A stretch of DNA of 52,918 bases from Paenibacillus ehimensis NBRC 15659 (GCF_004000785.1 NZ_BILX01000043.1:1-52918); one strand, 5' to 3'; positions 32,662-42,628 are shown, counted from the stretch's first letter. Program-made: numbers and translations. Notes: generated by a model not told the origin, from the letters alone.

Positions 32662-34776
32662 ATGCCGCTGGAACGAACATCGAGGCGGATTGCCGCATTT
32701 TTTACCATTATCGTATTTTTGATCGTAGGGCTGATTGCAGGAGAACGGCTGTTTTTCAACTACGGCACAGCACCGAAGGCGGTTCGGGGCGAACTGGATC
32801 TGCGGGAATGGAACTGGGATCGGAAAGGGCACCTTCCGCTGAACGGCGAGTGGGAGTTTTACTGGAACGAATTCAAGCACCCTGAAGATTTTGCGGCGGA
32901 ACGCTTCGGAGAAGCGGGCTACGCCAGTCTTCCGGGTTCATGGAACGGCACGACGACGGACGGAAAGGTGCTGACGGGCGAAGGGTATGCCACATACCGC
33001 CTCAAGATTTTGTTGTCTGATCATGAGCGGATGCTCGCCCTGCGGCTTCCCCCGATTTATACGTCTTATAAGCTGTGGATAAACGGTAAGGAAATCGCGT
33101 CGGCCGGAACCACAAGCAGATCCGAGCCGGAATCGAAGCCTCATTTTTTAACCCAGCTGGCCGTAGCCCACACCCATACAAGCGAGCTGGAGCTGGTTCT
33201 TCAAGTCTCCAACTATTCGCATGAGAAGGGCGGCATCCGGCAGCCGATCGAGTTCGGCCTGTTCGAGTCGGTGGCGAGGGCGAAGCAGCTGTCGGTCGGC
33301 TTCGATACGCTGCTGATCGGCAGCCTGCTGATCATGGGGCTCTACCATCTCGGTCTGTTCGTCGTACGGACCAAAGAGCTGGCCATGCTTTATTTCGGTT
33401 TATTTTGCCTTGTATTCTGCCTGCGCATGGCGCTGATCGGGGAAATGGTCGTAACCCAGGCGTTTCCCCGCTTTGATTGGACGCTGGCGTTGGTTTTGGA
33501 ATATATGACGGCGGATTTGAGCATGCCGCTGTTCGTCTTGTTTTTCTCCAGCATGTATCCGAGGGAAAGCTCGCGGAAAATAACGACGTTCTTCTGCGCG
33601 ATAACGCTGGCGTACGCCGTTGTCATTCCGCTGCTGCCGACCGAGCTGTTTACGAAATGGCTTGTCTTCCTGCAGCTGATTGTGGGAGCGGGCGTTTGCT
33701 ACATTTTAAGCATCATCGTGCTCGCTTTTTTGCGCAGAAGAGAGGGTGGGGGACTGCTGCTGCTCGCCAGCTTGATCTTTGCGGCGACGATCGTCAACGA
33801 CATGCTGTACGCTCACGAGCTGGTGCAGACAACGGACAAGATGTCGGCTTTTGGTTTGCTGATCTTTATTTTCTCCCAGTCGGTGCTGCTGTCGGTCAAG
33901 CTGTCGCGGGGATACGGGAGCGAGGAGAAGCTTTCGGCCGCTTTGACGCAGCTGAACAGCGGATTGCACGACAAAATCAAGGAACGGACGGCCGATCTCG
34001 AGCAGGCCAATCTGGAGCTGCAGCGGAAAAACGACGAGCTGTCGCGGATGGAGAAGTCCCGGAGCCGGCTGCTCAGCAACATATCGCACGATTTGGGCAC
34101 GCCGCTGACGACGATCCAGTGCTACTTGGAGGCTGTGCTGGACGGCATCGTGGATACGGAGGAACAGAAGGAGCGTTATTTGCGGCTCATTCACAGCAAA
34201 GTCGTCAGCATGGACCGATTGATCGAGGACCTGTTCCAGCTCTCCCAGCTTGAAGCAAGGCAGGTGACCTTCAAAAAGCAGCTCATGCGCACCGACCGCC
34301 TAATCGAGCTGCTGTTCAGCCGCTACGAGCTGGATACGCGCAATGCGGGCATTCATTATACGTTGACGCTCCGGACCGAGGGGGACGATCAAGCGCGTGA
34401 ATTTTCCGCGGTGGAGGTCGATCTGGAGCGGCTGCACCAAGTGTTCAGCAACTTGATCTTCAATGCGATCAAGTTCACGCCGGAAGGCGGCTCCATTCAG
34501 GTAGAAATGGTCGACGACGGAGAGCGGCTCCTGTGCCGGGTCAGCGATACGGGTGGCGGCATTAACGAACGGGACTTGCCGTACGTGTTCGACCGGTTCT
34601 ATACCAGCAACAGGTCGCGCAATTCCGCGGCAGGCGGCAAAGGGCTCGGGCTTTCCATATCCAGGGAAATCATAGAGTACCATGAGGGACGCATCTGGGT
34701 CGAACACACCGAACCGGGGCGGGGCACCGTGATCTGCTTCACGATACCCGTCGCCAACCCTCCAAAAAAAGCTTGA
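32662..34776 (+). CDS. 7TMR-DISM sensor histidine kinase
   Basis: 704 residues. TM1 at residues ~12-28; an extracytoplasmic jelly-roll domain (~50-210) of the DISM/galactose-binding type (LPLNGEWEFYWNEF, LPGSWNG, YATYRLKILL, YKLWINGKEIASAG). Then seven helices (~215-420, 7TMR-DISM_7TM), a coiled coil (LHDKIKERTADLEQANLEL) and HisKA with His476 (LLSNISHDLGTPLTT). HATPase_c has NLIFNAIKFTPEGG, VSDTGGGI, FDRFYTSNRSRN and GGKGLGLSIS. The external domain probably binds carbohydrate or wall fragments (family inference). The regulator gene begins 69 bp after the stop and completes the pair. The start at 32662 is supported by GTGAGGTAG. Confidence 0.9.
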   Translation: MPLERTSRRIAAFFTIIVFLIVGLIAGERLFFNYGTAPKAVRGELDLREWNWDRKGHLPLNGEWEFYWNEFKHPEDFAAERFGEAGYASLPGSWNGTTTDGKVLTGEGYATYRLKILLSDHERMLALRLPPIYTSYKLWINGKEIASAGTTSRSEPESKPHFLTQLAVAHTHTSELELVLQVSNYSHEKGGIRQPIEFGLFESVARAKQLSVGFDTLLIGSLLIMGLYHLGLFVVRTKELAMLYFGLFCLVFCLRMALIGEMVVTQAFPRFDWTLALVLEYMTADLSMPLFVLFFSSMYPRESSRKITTFFCAITLAYAVVIPLLPTELFTKWLVFLQLIVGAGVCYILSIIVLAFLRRREGGGLLLLASLIFAATIVNDMLYAHELVQTTDKMSAFGLLIFIFSQSVLLSVKLSRGYGSEEKLSAALTQLNSGLHDKIKERTADLEQANLELQRKNDELSRMEKSRSRLLSNISHDLGTPLTTIQCYLEAVLDGIVDTEEQKERYLRLIHSKVVSMDRLIEDLFQLSQLEARQVTFKKQLMRTDRLIELLFSRYELDTRNAGIHYTLTLRTEGDDQAREFSAVEVDLERLHQVFSNLIFNAIKFTPEGGSIQVEMVDDGERLLCRVSDTGGGINERDLPYVFDRFYTSNRSRNSAAGGKGLGLSISREIIEYHEGRIWVEHTEPGRGTVICFTIPVANPPKKA

Positions 34777-34845
34777 CCGGCAACAGTCCAATTGTTTATT
34801 CTCTTCTTAGGACCAGGGAACTACATCGATGCGGTGGTGAAACGG

Positions 34846-35571
34846 ATGACGGAGCAAACAGTATTAGTTGTGGAAGATGATCCCGAGATTCGGGAAGTGA
34901 TCCGTCTTTACTTGGAAAAAAACAAATACCGTGTCCTGCTCGCAACCAGCGGTGAAGAAGCGCTTAAGATCGCGGAGGCGGAGCGGCCGGATCTGGCGAT
35001 ACTGGACGTGCTCCTGCCGGGGCGAAGCGGCTTTGAAGTATGCCGCGAGCTTCGGGCGGTTTCGCCCGTGCCGATCTTATTTTTGAGCTGCAAAAAAGAC
35101 GAAGCGGACAAAATCGCCGGCTTGAATCTGGGCGGCGACGATTATATTACGAAGCCTTTCAGCCCGAACGAGCTGATGGCCCGGGTGCGCGCGCATCTGC
35201 GCAGGCCGCATTTGGCTGCGTCGGGGCATGCGGGAGGACAGCCCGACAAGCTGGTCGTCGGCCATTTACGGATCGACCGGTTAAGCCGTGTGGTGAGAGT
35301 GAACGGGCAAGAAGTAACGTTGTCCCGTAAGGAATTCGACCTGCTGAGCTTTCTCGCCTCGCGTCCGGAGCAGACCTTCAGCCATGAGCAGCTGTTCCGC
35401 GAAATCTGGGGGCAGGAAAGCTTCAACGATACGAGGACGATTATCGTCCATGTCAGCAACCTTCGAAAGAAAATCGAGCCGGATCCGTCGAATCCGAAAT
35501 ACATAATCAACGTCCATGGCGTAGGCTATAAATTCATCGCCGGGGGCGCAAGCCATGCACTGAAACTGTAA
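34846..35571 (+). CDS. OmpR/PhoB-family response regulator, partner of the 7TMR-DISM kinase
   Basis: 241 residues from the ATG at 34846; an in-frame TTG at 34792 would add a poorly conserved hydrophobic stretch. Receiver: VLVVEDDPEIREVI, Asp54 in LAILDVLLPGRSG, FLSCKKDEAD, ITKPFSPNEL. A ~15-residue linker leads to a winged helix: LSRKEFDLLSFLASRPEQTF, then NDTRTIIVHVSNLRKKIE and VHGVGYKFIAGG. The SD is weak (GGTGG). Strong terminator directly after. Target genes are not obvious; the palindrome at 32541-32555 upstream of the kinase is a candidate site. Confidence 0.9.
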   Translation: MTEQTVLVVEDDPEIREVIRLYLEKNKYRVLLATSGEEALKIAEAERPDLAILDVLLPGRSGFEVCRELRAVSPVPILFLSCKKDEADKIAGLNLGGDDYITKPFSPNELMARVRAHLRRPHLAASGHAGGQPDKLVVGHLRIDRLSRVVRVNGQEVTLSRKEFDLLSFLASRPEQTFSHEQLFREIWGQESFNDTRTIIVHVSNLRKKIEPDPSNPKYIINVHGVGYKFIAGGASHALKL

Positions 35572-35611
35572 ACCGCAACCTTGAGCCATTCAAGGCGCGG
35601 TTTATTTTTTT
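35570..35611 (+). terminator. Strong intrinsic terminator after the 7TMR-DISM pair
   Basis: AAACCGC (35570-35576) / GCGGTTT (35597-35603) and CCTTGA (35579-35584) / TCAAGG (35590-35595) form a two-part stem, followed by ATTTTTTT. It overlaps the last base pairs of the regulator stop codon. Confidence 0.92.
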
Positions 35612-35731
35612 GTCCCGGTGACGGGAAAGGAGCGGCGGTATATTTACGCTCGAAGCGGGCAGCCTGTAATTTTTATCCCTTTTCGGCACGCGGGGTTTTA
35701 TGCTACAACAGACTAGAAAGAGGTGGTGGCT

Positions 35732-37582
35732 ATGCCGTGGTTCGGAGTCCGCATGCGCCGGGCGGCGGAGCGTTTCCGCGATTGGGGGCTCGAATGGAAG
35801 GTGTTTCTGATGACGTCCATCGTCATTCTGATCGCCGTGCCGCTGACGGGAGCATTCTCGTTCAATCAGGCGGCCCGGTATATCGAAGAGTACGCCTATA
35901 ACGCCGCAGACCGGACGGTCAGCCAGCTTAGCGCCAATGTCGGCAACGAGCTGAAGAACGTCAGCGACAAGCTGTACTGGATCAATTCCAGCGACGAGCT
36001 GACAAGGGCGATCGAATGGAGCCAGAACCGGTCGGATGAAGCGTATTCCGTCATTTTCAATAACGTATTTTCGCTGTTTTCCAAAGCGAGTCTGTCTTCT
36101 CCCACGATTCGCGGGATTTATTTATATACGCCCAAGGGAGAATTTTTCGAAGGGGTTCCGGCGGCAAGAAAGGAAACCGATTTCAAGGAAACGGTTTATT
36201 ATGAGGCGATCAAGCCGTCTTCGACGAACCGCTGGGTCTACAGCGGGCAAAATCCGCTCTTTGTCGAGGAAGGGGCGGTGATCGGTCTGGTCAGCCGGCC
36301 GGCCACGGCCACCGGGGCGTTGGAGCTGGACAATTATTTGGTGATCACGCTGCGGGCAGACTATTTCGAGCGCAACCTGCAGAGCATCCAGCTGGTGCCC
36401 GACGGGTTCGCGATGATTTTGGACGAGAACGGCCGGCCGATTCTGCTGTCTTCCCGGAACGAGGCGACAGAACAGTTTCTGGAGCAAGCGCAGGTGCCGG
36501 ATTTCTCGGGCAAACCGTCGTTTTTCGAAGTGAAGCTGGGAGATCAGACGTATCTGGTCAATCATCGGCCGATTCCGATTGCCGGTTGGCAGGCGCTGGT
36601 CATTCAGCCGAAAAAGCAGCTGCTTGTCAAGATCGCCTACATCCAATATTTTACCGTTTTGCTGACGGTAGCGCTGCTGGCGTTCTCTTTCTTTATGAAC
36701 AAATCTATCGCAAGCTGGGTTACGCTTCCGGTGCGCAGGCTGCAGCGGCTCATGTCCCAAGCCAAAAAAGGCGATCTCGACGTGCGCTTCGCTTCCGAGA
36801 GCCGGGACGAGATCGGAGAACTGGGGCGGCGGTTCGACGAGCTGCTGGATCAGATTCAGCGGCTTCTGAAGCAGGTGGTGGAGGAGAGCCTCGCGAAGCG
36901 GAGAGCGGAGATGCGCGCGCTCCAAGCGCAGATCAATCCGCATTTTCTATACAATACGCTCGACGAAATTTATTGGAAGTCGCTCGAATTCAACGATTCG
37001 TCGGCCAGCGAGATTATTTTGTCGCTGTCCCGCTTTTTCCGGCTCAGTTTGAACCGCGGCGAGGAAGCGACGACCGTGGGGAAAGAAATGGAGCACGTCG
37101 AGCAATATTTGAAGCTCGTCAATTATCAATACAAACGGCAGTTTGCGTTCGAGGTGGCGGTGGATGAGCGGACGAAGGAAATCGTCGTACCGAAAATCAT
37201 CCTGCAGCCGCTGGCGGAAAATGCGGTGCTGCACGCATTCCAAGACAACGAGTACCAAAATAACCGGATCCGGGTGAAAAGCTTCCGGGAAGGAACGGAT
37301 ACGACGGTGTTGACCGTGGAAGACAACGGCTCGGGGATCGACCCGGAGCTGATCGCGCTCTTCAACGCGCCGCTGCATGCCGCGGAGGCGGCGCCGGGCG
37401 TAGCTTCCCGGAGCGGAGAGGGCTACGCGATTATGAATATCAAGGAACGGCTTCGTTACTTTTTCGGGGAACGCGCATCGTTCCGGGCCGAAAGCCGGGT
37501 TGGAGAAGGCTCGCGATTCGAGATCCGCATCTGCGATGCAATGGAGGAGGTGCCGCATGAAAGTACTGTTGGTGGACGATAA
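35732..37582 (+). CDS. YesM-family sensor histidine kinase
   Basis: 616 residues from the ATG at 35732, with AAAGAGGTGG upstream; GTG codons at 35723/35726 lie inside the SD. TM1 (~25-45), a ~270-residue extracellular dCache-like domain, TM2 (~305-325), HAMP (LMSQAKKGDLDVRF), then the short His_kinase domain with His404 in QINPHFLYNTLDEI and a HATPase_c domain (PLAENAVLHAF, VEDNGSGID, GYAIMNIKERL). Such kinases pair with YesN regulators to control carbohydrate ABC importers in Paenibacillus and relatives. It overlaps the regulator gene by 26 bp, and the solute-binding protein gene follows. Confidence 0.93.
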   Translation: MPWFGVRMRRAAERFRDWGLEWKVFLMTSIVILIAVPLTGAFSFNQAARYIEEYAYNAADRTVSQLSANVGNELKNVSDKLYWINSSDELTRAIEWSQNRSDEAYSVIFNNVFSLFSKASLSSPTIRGIYLYTPKGEFFEGVPAARKETDFKETVYYEAIKPSSTNRWVYSGQNPLFVEEGAVIGLVSRPATATGALELDNYLVITLRADYFERNLQSIQLVPDGFAMILDENGRPILLSSRNEATEQFLEQAQVPDFSGKPSFFEVKLGDQTYLVNHRPIPIAGWQALVIQPKKQLLVKIAYIQYFTVLLTVALLAFSFFMNKSIASWVTLPVRRLQRLMSQAKKGDLDVRFASESRDEIGELGRRFDELLDQIQRLLKQVVEESLAKRRAEMRALQAQINPHFLYNTLDEIYWKSLEFNDSSASEIILSLSRFFRLSLNRGEEATTVGKEMEHVEQYLKLVNYQYKRQFAFEVAVDERTKEIVVPKIILQPLAENAVLHAFQDNEYQNNRIRVKSFREGTDTTVLTVEDNGSGIDPELIALFNAPLHAAEAAPGVASRSGEGYAIMNIKERLRYFFGERASFRAESRVGEGSRFEIRICDAMEEVPHESTVGGR

Positions 37583-39191
37583 GGAGAGCGTCGTGCTGGG
37601 GATCCGCAAGCATATTCCTTGGGAGACGCTCGGCGTGTCGCAGGTCGATATCGCCCTGGACGGCAAGGAGGCGCTGCTCCGCTATACAAACGATCCGGCG
37701 GATCTCATCGTGACGGATATCAAGATGCCGAATATGAACGGCATCGAGCTGATGGAGCACATCAGGGCGCGCTTCGACCGGGCCGTCCGTTTCGTCGTGC
37801 TAAGCGGCTACGAGGAGTTCGAGTATGCCAAGCAGGCGCTCGCGCTCGGCGCTTCGGACTACGTGCTGAAGCCGGTCGACATTAAAGAAATGACCGGGAT
37901 TATCGCCAAGCTGCTCAGCGAGCTGCGCAAGGAGCAGGAACGGGACGCGCAGCGTCTGAGGTTTCAGCAAATGATCCGGCGCAGCCTGCCGGCCCTGCGG
38001 CAGCAATATTTGAACGAGATGATCCGGTTTCGGGACGAGCGTCAGGTACGCTTGCGGGACAAATGGGATTTCGCCGAAATCCCGCTCAAGCCATCAAGCT
38101 TCGCGCTGCTGGCAGTCGCGATCGACCGGTTCGATGAAATTTCGCATAAGCCAGTAGAGGAAGTCGAGCTCAGCCGGTTTATCGTCGAGAACATTATTGG
38201 CGATTGCTTGTCGTCGTGGGGGACAGGCATCGCTTTCTATGCCGAGTGGGGCCTGTTGGCGATGCTCGTCAATTACGACCCGGCCGAGCCGGCCAAGGAA
38301 GTCAAGGAAAAGCTGCTGAAATTTGCGGACTGGTGCCGCACTTCGGTGGAGAAGCATTCGGGCCTCACGGTAACGATCGGCATCAGCTCGTTATGTCCGG
38401 AGCTGCGCGAGCTGCCCGGCGCGTACCGGGAAGCGTGCGAGGCGATCGAGCATGTGTATTTTTTCGGGAACAACCAAGTGGTTCACGTGGAGGACCTGAT
38501 CCCGTTCCGGATGAAGCGGACCGGTTACCCGGTTCTTCAGGAGCAGGAGCTGCTGACGCTGGTCAGGCGGGGCCAGGCGGAGTCGGCCCAGGAAGCGGCG
38601 GCCTCCTTCTTCCGTGCGCTCGAAGGGGAGGAAGGCCGGCCGGCTGACTTCCGCTTCTCCTGTATTCAGCTCGTCACTGCGCTGAACCGGCTTCTGCACG
38701 ATCTGGGAATGGCGGAAGGGGAAGGCCGCCCGCTGCCCGAGACATGGTTTGAGCTGTGCAACCGCGCGAAGCTGGGCGAGCTGAAGGAGCACATTCCGGT
38801 CTGGTTCCATCATGCGGCGCTGCAGGTCAAGCAGTTTGTCCAAGCGGGCTCCAAGTCGATTATCGGCGAAGCGAAGACGTTCATCGAGCAGAACCTGCTT
38901 CAACCGATCGGCTTGTCGGCGGTAGCGGATTATGTCGGCGTCAGTCCGAATTACTTCAGCGGCTTGTTTAAACGGGAGACGGGAATCTCCTTTGTGGAAT
39001 ACGTCACCGACCTGAAGCTGGCCCAGGCCAAAGACTGGCTGGAGGACGCCGCCATTCCCATCTATGAGATTGCCGAGCGGCTCGGGTACCACGACCGCAA
39101 GTATTTCCGCGAAATTTTCAAGAAAAAGAACGGCATCACGCCGTCCGAATACCGCGAGCAGCGGCTCGGCACCTCGACGGGGGAGGAGTAA
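37557..39191 (+). CDS. YesN-family AraC-type response regulator
   Basis: 544 residues from the ATG at 37557, preceded by GGAGGAGG. Receiver: VLLVDDKESVVLGI, Asp54 in LIVTDIKMPNMNG, VVLSGYEEFEYAKQAL, YVLKPVDI. A ~270-residue middle region of the YesN type (with a GGDEF-like remnant fold TVTIGISS) follows. The C-terminal AraC domain carries two HTH motifs (LSAVADYVGVSPNYFSGLFK and IYEIAERLGYHDRKYFREIF, ending NGITPSEYREQ). It should activate the ABC operon at 39312 when its kinase senses the sugar. The promoter there has a TATACT -10 (39246-39251) with no good -35, as expected for an activated promoter. Confidence 0.93.
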   Translation: MKVLLVDDKESVVLGIRKHIPWETLGVSQVDIALDGKEALLRYTNDPADLIVTDIKMPNMNGIELMEHIRARFDRAVRFVVLSGYEEFEYAKQALALGASDYVLKPVDIKEMTGIIAKLLSELRKEQERDAQRLRFQQMIRRSLPALRQQYLNEMIRFRDERQVRLRDKWDFAEIPLKPSSFALLAVAIDRFDEISHKPVEEVELSRFIVENIIGDCLSSWGTGIAFYAEWGLLAMLVNYDPAEPAKEVKEKLLKFADWCRTSVEKHSGLTVTIGISSLCPELRELPGAYREACEAIEHVYFFGNNQVVHVEDLIPFRMKRTGYPVLQEQELLTLVRRGQAESAQEAAASFFRALEGEEGRPADFRFSCIQLVTALNRLLHDLGMAEGEGRPLPETWFELCNRAKLGELKEHIPVWFHHAALQVKQFVQAGSKSIIGEAKTFIEQNLLQPIGLSAVADYVGVSPNYFSGLFKRETGISFVEYVTDLKLAQAKDWLEDAAIPIYEIAERLGYHDRKYFREIFKKKNGITPSEYREQRLGTSTGEE

Positions 39192-39201
39192 ATCCTCCCC
39201 C
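39179..39201 (+). terminator. GC-rich hairpin at the end of the YesN-like gene
   Basis: Perfect 9-bp stem GGGGGAGGA (39179-39187) / TCCTCCCCC (39193-39201) with loop GTAAA, overlapping the stop codon. The tail is CTCTCTC, so termination efficiency is doubtful. Confidence 0.5.
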
Positions 39202-39311
39202 TCTCTCATGAAAATTCCCTCCCTAGGAAATTCGACACGGTTCGCTATACTTGGAAATAGGAAGATAAACTCACGTACATGCAGAGAAACTTGCAGGGGA
39301 GGACGAAGTCC

Positions 39312-40694
39312 GTGAATACAAAAGGCTATGTAAAGCTCGGATTGGCGATGGCACTGGCTTCATCGGCGCTGGCAGGATGCGGCGGCGGCGAGCAAACGAA
39401 ATCCGGCTCCGAAAGCGGCGGCGGGGCAAGCGCTCAACCGGTCAAGCTGAAATTTTGGACCAACGCGCGGCATGACGCCGACTTGATGAAAACGAAGCTC
39501 GAGGAGTTCAATCAGAAGTTTAAAGGCAAGATCGAAGTCGAATCCCAGATCATGACGGAAAACTACGAGCAAGCGCTGCAAACGGCGATTCAAGCGGACG
39601 AGGCGCCGGACATTTTCAATGCGAAAATGAAGCTTAAGCTGGAAGATTTGGTGAAAATGAAAGCGATTGAGCCGCTGGACGCGTACTTGACGCCGGAAGT
39701 GAAATCCCGCTTTGGCGATAACCTGCTGAAGGTCGACCGGCAAAACTGGCTGGACGGCAAAACGTACAGCCTTCCGAACTACGGCACAACCTGGCGGCTG
39801 ATCTATAACAAAGATTTGTTCGCAAAAGCCGGCTTGAGCGAGCCGCCTAAATCGATGGCGGAGCTTGTGGACTACGCGAAGAAAATTACCGAAGCCGGTA
39901 AAGCGGACAACGTATACGGCTTCGCGTTAAACATGAAAACGCCTACAGCAGCCTTCGAGCGCGGTCTTCTGCCGATGGTCCGTCTGGACGGCAAAGACTA
40001 TTACGACTGGAAATCCGGGAAGTATGATTTCGAGGTGCTGAAGCCTTATGTCCAAGCGCTGAAACAAATCGTCGATAACAAAAGCATTCTGCCGGGCTAC
40101 GAATCGCTGGACATCGATCCGCTGCGCAACCAGTTTGCGGCAGGCAAGATCGGTATGTACTTCTCGCTGTCCGCCGAGCCGGGCGTCTACGATACCCAAT
40201 TCCCGACCAAAATCAACTGGGGCGTAGCGCAGGTGCCGACGCTCGAAGGCGGAACGCCGAAGGGCGCAAACTATATCAACGGCGGCGCATCCTGGCTGTA
40301 TATGTCCGGGAAAAGCAAGCACAAAAAGGAAGCCTGGGAGCTGCTGAACTTCCTCTACAGCGACGACGTGCTCGTTCCTTACTACGAGCAGGGCAAGGGC
40401 ATTAGCGTTGTGCCCAGCGTCCTGGCCAAAGCGAAAGAGCCGACGCTCAAAAACTTCAAGGAATTCGCGCCGAAGGACGATGTCATGTGGCCGGCATATC
40501 CCGTGCACAAACTCGAGGGCAAGCCGTGGCAGAACGTCATCTCCGAGACGATTCTCGGCCTGACGCCGCTTGACAAAGCGATCGAAGATCTGAACAAGCG
40601 GTACAACGACGGCTTGAACAACGAAGAAAAGGCCGGCAACGTGAAGCGGATCGTCGAGCCGAATTTCGACCCGCGCAGCCAAATTAAAAAATAA
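39312..40694 (+). CDS. Extracellular solute-binding lipoprotein of a carbohydrate ABC importer
   Basis: 460 residues from a GTG at 39312, with GGGGAGG 10-16 nt upstream. Lipobox ALAGC (Cys23), then a G/S linker and the family-1 binding fold: VKLKFWTNARHDADL, PDIFNAKMKLKLEDL, YSLPNYGTTWRLIYNKDLFAKAG, GKIGMYFSLSAEPG, NGGASWLYMSGKSKHKKEAW. Family 1 proteins bind oligosaccharides. Gene order binding protein, permease, permease, with no ATPase; such systems use a shared MsmX-type ATPase (established in B. subtilis). Located right after YesMN. Confidence 0.93.
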   Translation: MNTKGYVKLGLAMALASSALAGCGGGEQTKSGSESGGGASAQPVKLKFWTNARHDADLMKTKLEEFNQKFKGKIEVESQIMTENYEQALQTAIQADEAPDIFNAKMKLKLEDLVKMKAIEPLDAYLTPEVKSRFGDNLLKVDRQNWLDGKTYSLPNYGTTWRLIYNKDLFAKAGLSEPPKSMAELVDYAKKITEAGKADNVYGFALNMKTPTAAFERGLLPMVRLDGKDYYDWKSGKYDFEVLKPYVQALKQIVDNKSILPGYESLDIDPLRNQFAAGKIGMYFSLSAEPGVYDTQFPTKINWGVAQVPTLEGGTPKGANYINGGASWLYMSGKSKHKKEAWELLNFLYSDDVLVPYYEQGKGISVVPSVLAKAKEPTLKNFKEFAPKDDVMWPAYPVHKLEGKPWQNVISETILGLTPLDKAIEDLNKRYNDGLNNEEKAGNVKRIVEPNFDPRSQIKK

Positions 40695-40722
40695 AACTTA
40701 TCGTTTGCATAAACGACCGGGC

Positions 40723-40771
40723 AGCAGGTGGCTCTCCTATATGGATATCCGGGAGTCGCCTGCTCTCTTTT
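40723..40771 (+). terminator. Hairpin between binding-protein and permease genes, probable partial terminator
   Basis: A 14-bp stem (40723-40736 with 40751-40764, several G:T pairs), 14-nt loop, then CTCTTTTTG. Such hairpins let the binding protein be made in excess over the permeases. Confidence 0.75.
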
Positions 40772-40805
40772 TGCCAAAAACCGCCTCTGGAAGGAGCTGA
40801 TTGAC

Positions 40806-41714
40806 GTGCCGCTCAAAAAAAGATTAAAGGAATATACGGGACCTTACGTTATGGTCCTGCCAACGGTCGTTCTCCTGCTGCTGTTTGCCATCTATCCTCT
40901 GGCATGGGCTTTCAAATATATGTTCTACGACTATGACGGCTTTTCGGATGCGACCTTCGTCGGGCTCGATAACTTTGTCCGGTTGTTCACGCGCGATACG
41001 CAGTACTGGCATTCGGTGTGGAACACGCTGGTGTTTACGGCCGGGAAGCTCGTCATTACTTTGCCGCTCTCCCTGATTTTGGCTTTCATCCTGAACAACA
41101 AGCTGTTCGGCAAAAATACGATGCGCGCCATCATTTTCATGCCGACGATTATCAGTACGGCCGTCATCTCACTCGTCTTTTACCTGATGTTCAATTCGTA
41201 CAACGGGATTATTAACAAAATGCTTTTGTCGATTGGATTGATCGATCAACCGATCGAATGGCTGGGCATTAAGTACTCGATGCTTACCGCCATTCTCGTC
41301 GCGATCTGGGGCGCGGTCGGGAACTACATGGTGCTGTTTCTGGCAGGCCTGCAGGGCATCTCCAACGATTTGTACGAAAGCGCGGCTATCGATGGCGCCA
41401 ATAAGGTTCAGCAGTTCTGGTACGTCACGATTCCGCTGCTCGGGCCGGTCATGCAGATCATTGTCATGCTGGCGATTGTCAATACGCTGAAGAGTTACGA
41501 AAGCATCATGGTCTTAACGGCCGGAGGCCCCGGCGGGAAAACGGAAGTCATGTACTTGTACATCTACAAGCTGTTCTTCCCGGTATCCGAGGGCGATGCG
41601 GTCGTGCAGCAGTATGGCTATGGCGCTGCCGTAGGCTTCGTCTCTGCGCTGATTGTCGGTCTGCTTACGTCGGCTTACTTATACATTTCGCGCAAATCCA
41701 GTCAGGCGCATTAA
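40806..41714 (+). CDS. Carbohydrate ABC transporter permease (MalF type)
   Basis: 302 residues from a GTG at 40806 with GGAAGGAG upstream; the frame is open from 40728 but that part lies in the hairpin and lacks an SD. Six hydrophobic segments; typical sugar-permease N-terminus (YTGPYVMVLPTVVLLLLFAIYP, in part). The EAA loop is seen as ESAAIDGANKVQQFWYVTIP near residue 200, which docks to the ATPase. It ends 18 bp before its partner permease. Confidence 0.92.
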   Translation: MPLKKRLKEYTGPYVMVLPTVVLLLLFAIYPLAWAFKYMFYDYDGFSDATFVGLDNFVRLFTRDTQYWHSVWNTLVFTAGKLVITLPLSLILAFILNNKLFGKNTMRAIIFMPTIISTAVISLVFYLMFNSYNGIINKMLLSIGLIDQPIEWLGIKYSMLTAILVAIWGAVGNYMVLFLAGLQGISNDLYESAAIDGANKVQQFWYVTIPLLGPVMQIIVMLAIVNTLKSYESIMVLTAGGPGGKTEVMYLYIYKLFFPVSEGDAVVQQYGYGAAVGFVSALIVGLLTSAYLYISRKSSQAH

Positions 41715-41732
41715 GGGAGGAGGAACTGTATC

Positions 41733-42608
41733 ATGAGCACAATCGCCGCCAAAAAGGGCGCTTCCGTACGCGTCGGCCCGCTGCTGGCCTGGACGGTCGT
41801 CTGGATCTTTCTGCTGAGCATCGTCATCGCCATTTTGTATCCGGTCGTCTTTACGTTGTTCGGCTCGTTTAAGTCGAATTTCGAGCTGCTGAACAGCACG
41901 AGCATCTTGCCGAAGGAATGGCATTGGAAAAATTACGCCGAGGCCTGGGAACGCGCCAACTTCGCGAAATATACGTGGAACAGCTTGTTTATCTCCATCG
42001 CGTCCACGGTCATCAATATCATCGTCTGCTCGATGGGCGCGTATGCGCTCGGCCGGCGGATGTTTCCGGGACGCGGCCTCATCATGGGCGTCCTTGCGGT
42101 CACGATGTTCATTACGATTGGGGCCATTACGTACCGTCCGCTCTACGACATGATGCGCGAGGTGCATTTGCACAAGTCGCTGTGGAGCATCGTGCTGATC
42201 TTCGTCGGGACGCACCTGTCCTTTAATATTTTTCTGCTTGAGCGGTTCGTACGCTCCATCCCGAAAGACTTGGATGAGGCGGCGACGATCGACGGCTGCG
42301 GATTTTTCGGCATCTACTGGCGTATTATTTTGCCGCTGCTTACGCCGGGCCTCGGCGTCGTGGGGCTGTTTACGTTCCGCGAGTCGTGGAACCAGTACGT
42401 GCTGCCGCTTATTTTTACGATGACGAATCCCGACCTGCGGCCGCTGACCGTCGGCGTCATCTCGCTGAAATATTCCGCCAATGCTGCCGCGGAATGGCAC
42501 CTGATGCTGTCCGGCTCGATGGTATCGATGCTCCCGATTCTGGTCGTCTACTTCCTGATGAACAAGTCGTTCATCGCCGGCATGACCAGCGGCTCCGTCA
42601 AGGGGTAA
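41733..42608 (+). CDS. Carbohydrate ABC transporter permease (MalG type)
   Basis: 291 residues, SD GGGAGGAGG. Six helices, with the MalG-type start FGSFKSNFELLNSTSILP, EWHWKNYAEAWERANFAKY, and the EAA loop DEAATIDGCGFFGIYWRIIL (residues ~180-200). C-terminal IAGMTSGSVKG is typical of the family. Forms the channel with the preceding permease. The sugar transported is not deducible here, since no glycoside hydrolase is nearby. Confidence 0.92.
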   Translation: MSTIAAKKGASVRVGPLLAWTVVWIFLLSIVIAILYPVVFTLFGSFKSNFELLNSTSILPKEWHWKNYAEAWERANFAKYTWNSLFISIASTVINIIVCSMGAYALGRRMFPGRGLIMGVLAVTMFITIGAITYRPLYDMMREVHLHKSLWSIVLIFVGTHLSFNIFLLERFVRSIPKDLDEAATIDGCGFFGIYWRIILPLLTPGLGVVGLFTFRESWNQYVLPLIFTMTNPDLRPLTVGVISLKYSANAAAEWHLMLSGSMVSMLPILVVYFLMNKSFIAGMTSGSVKG

Positions 42609-42628
42609 GCACGAGGGCGTGCGCAAAG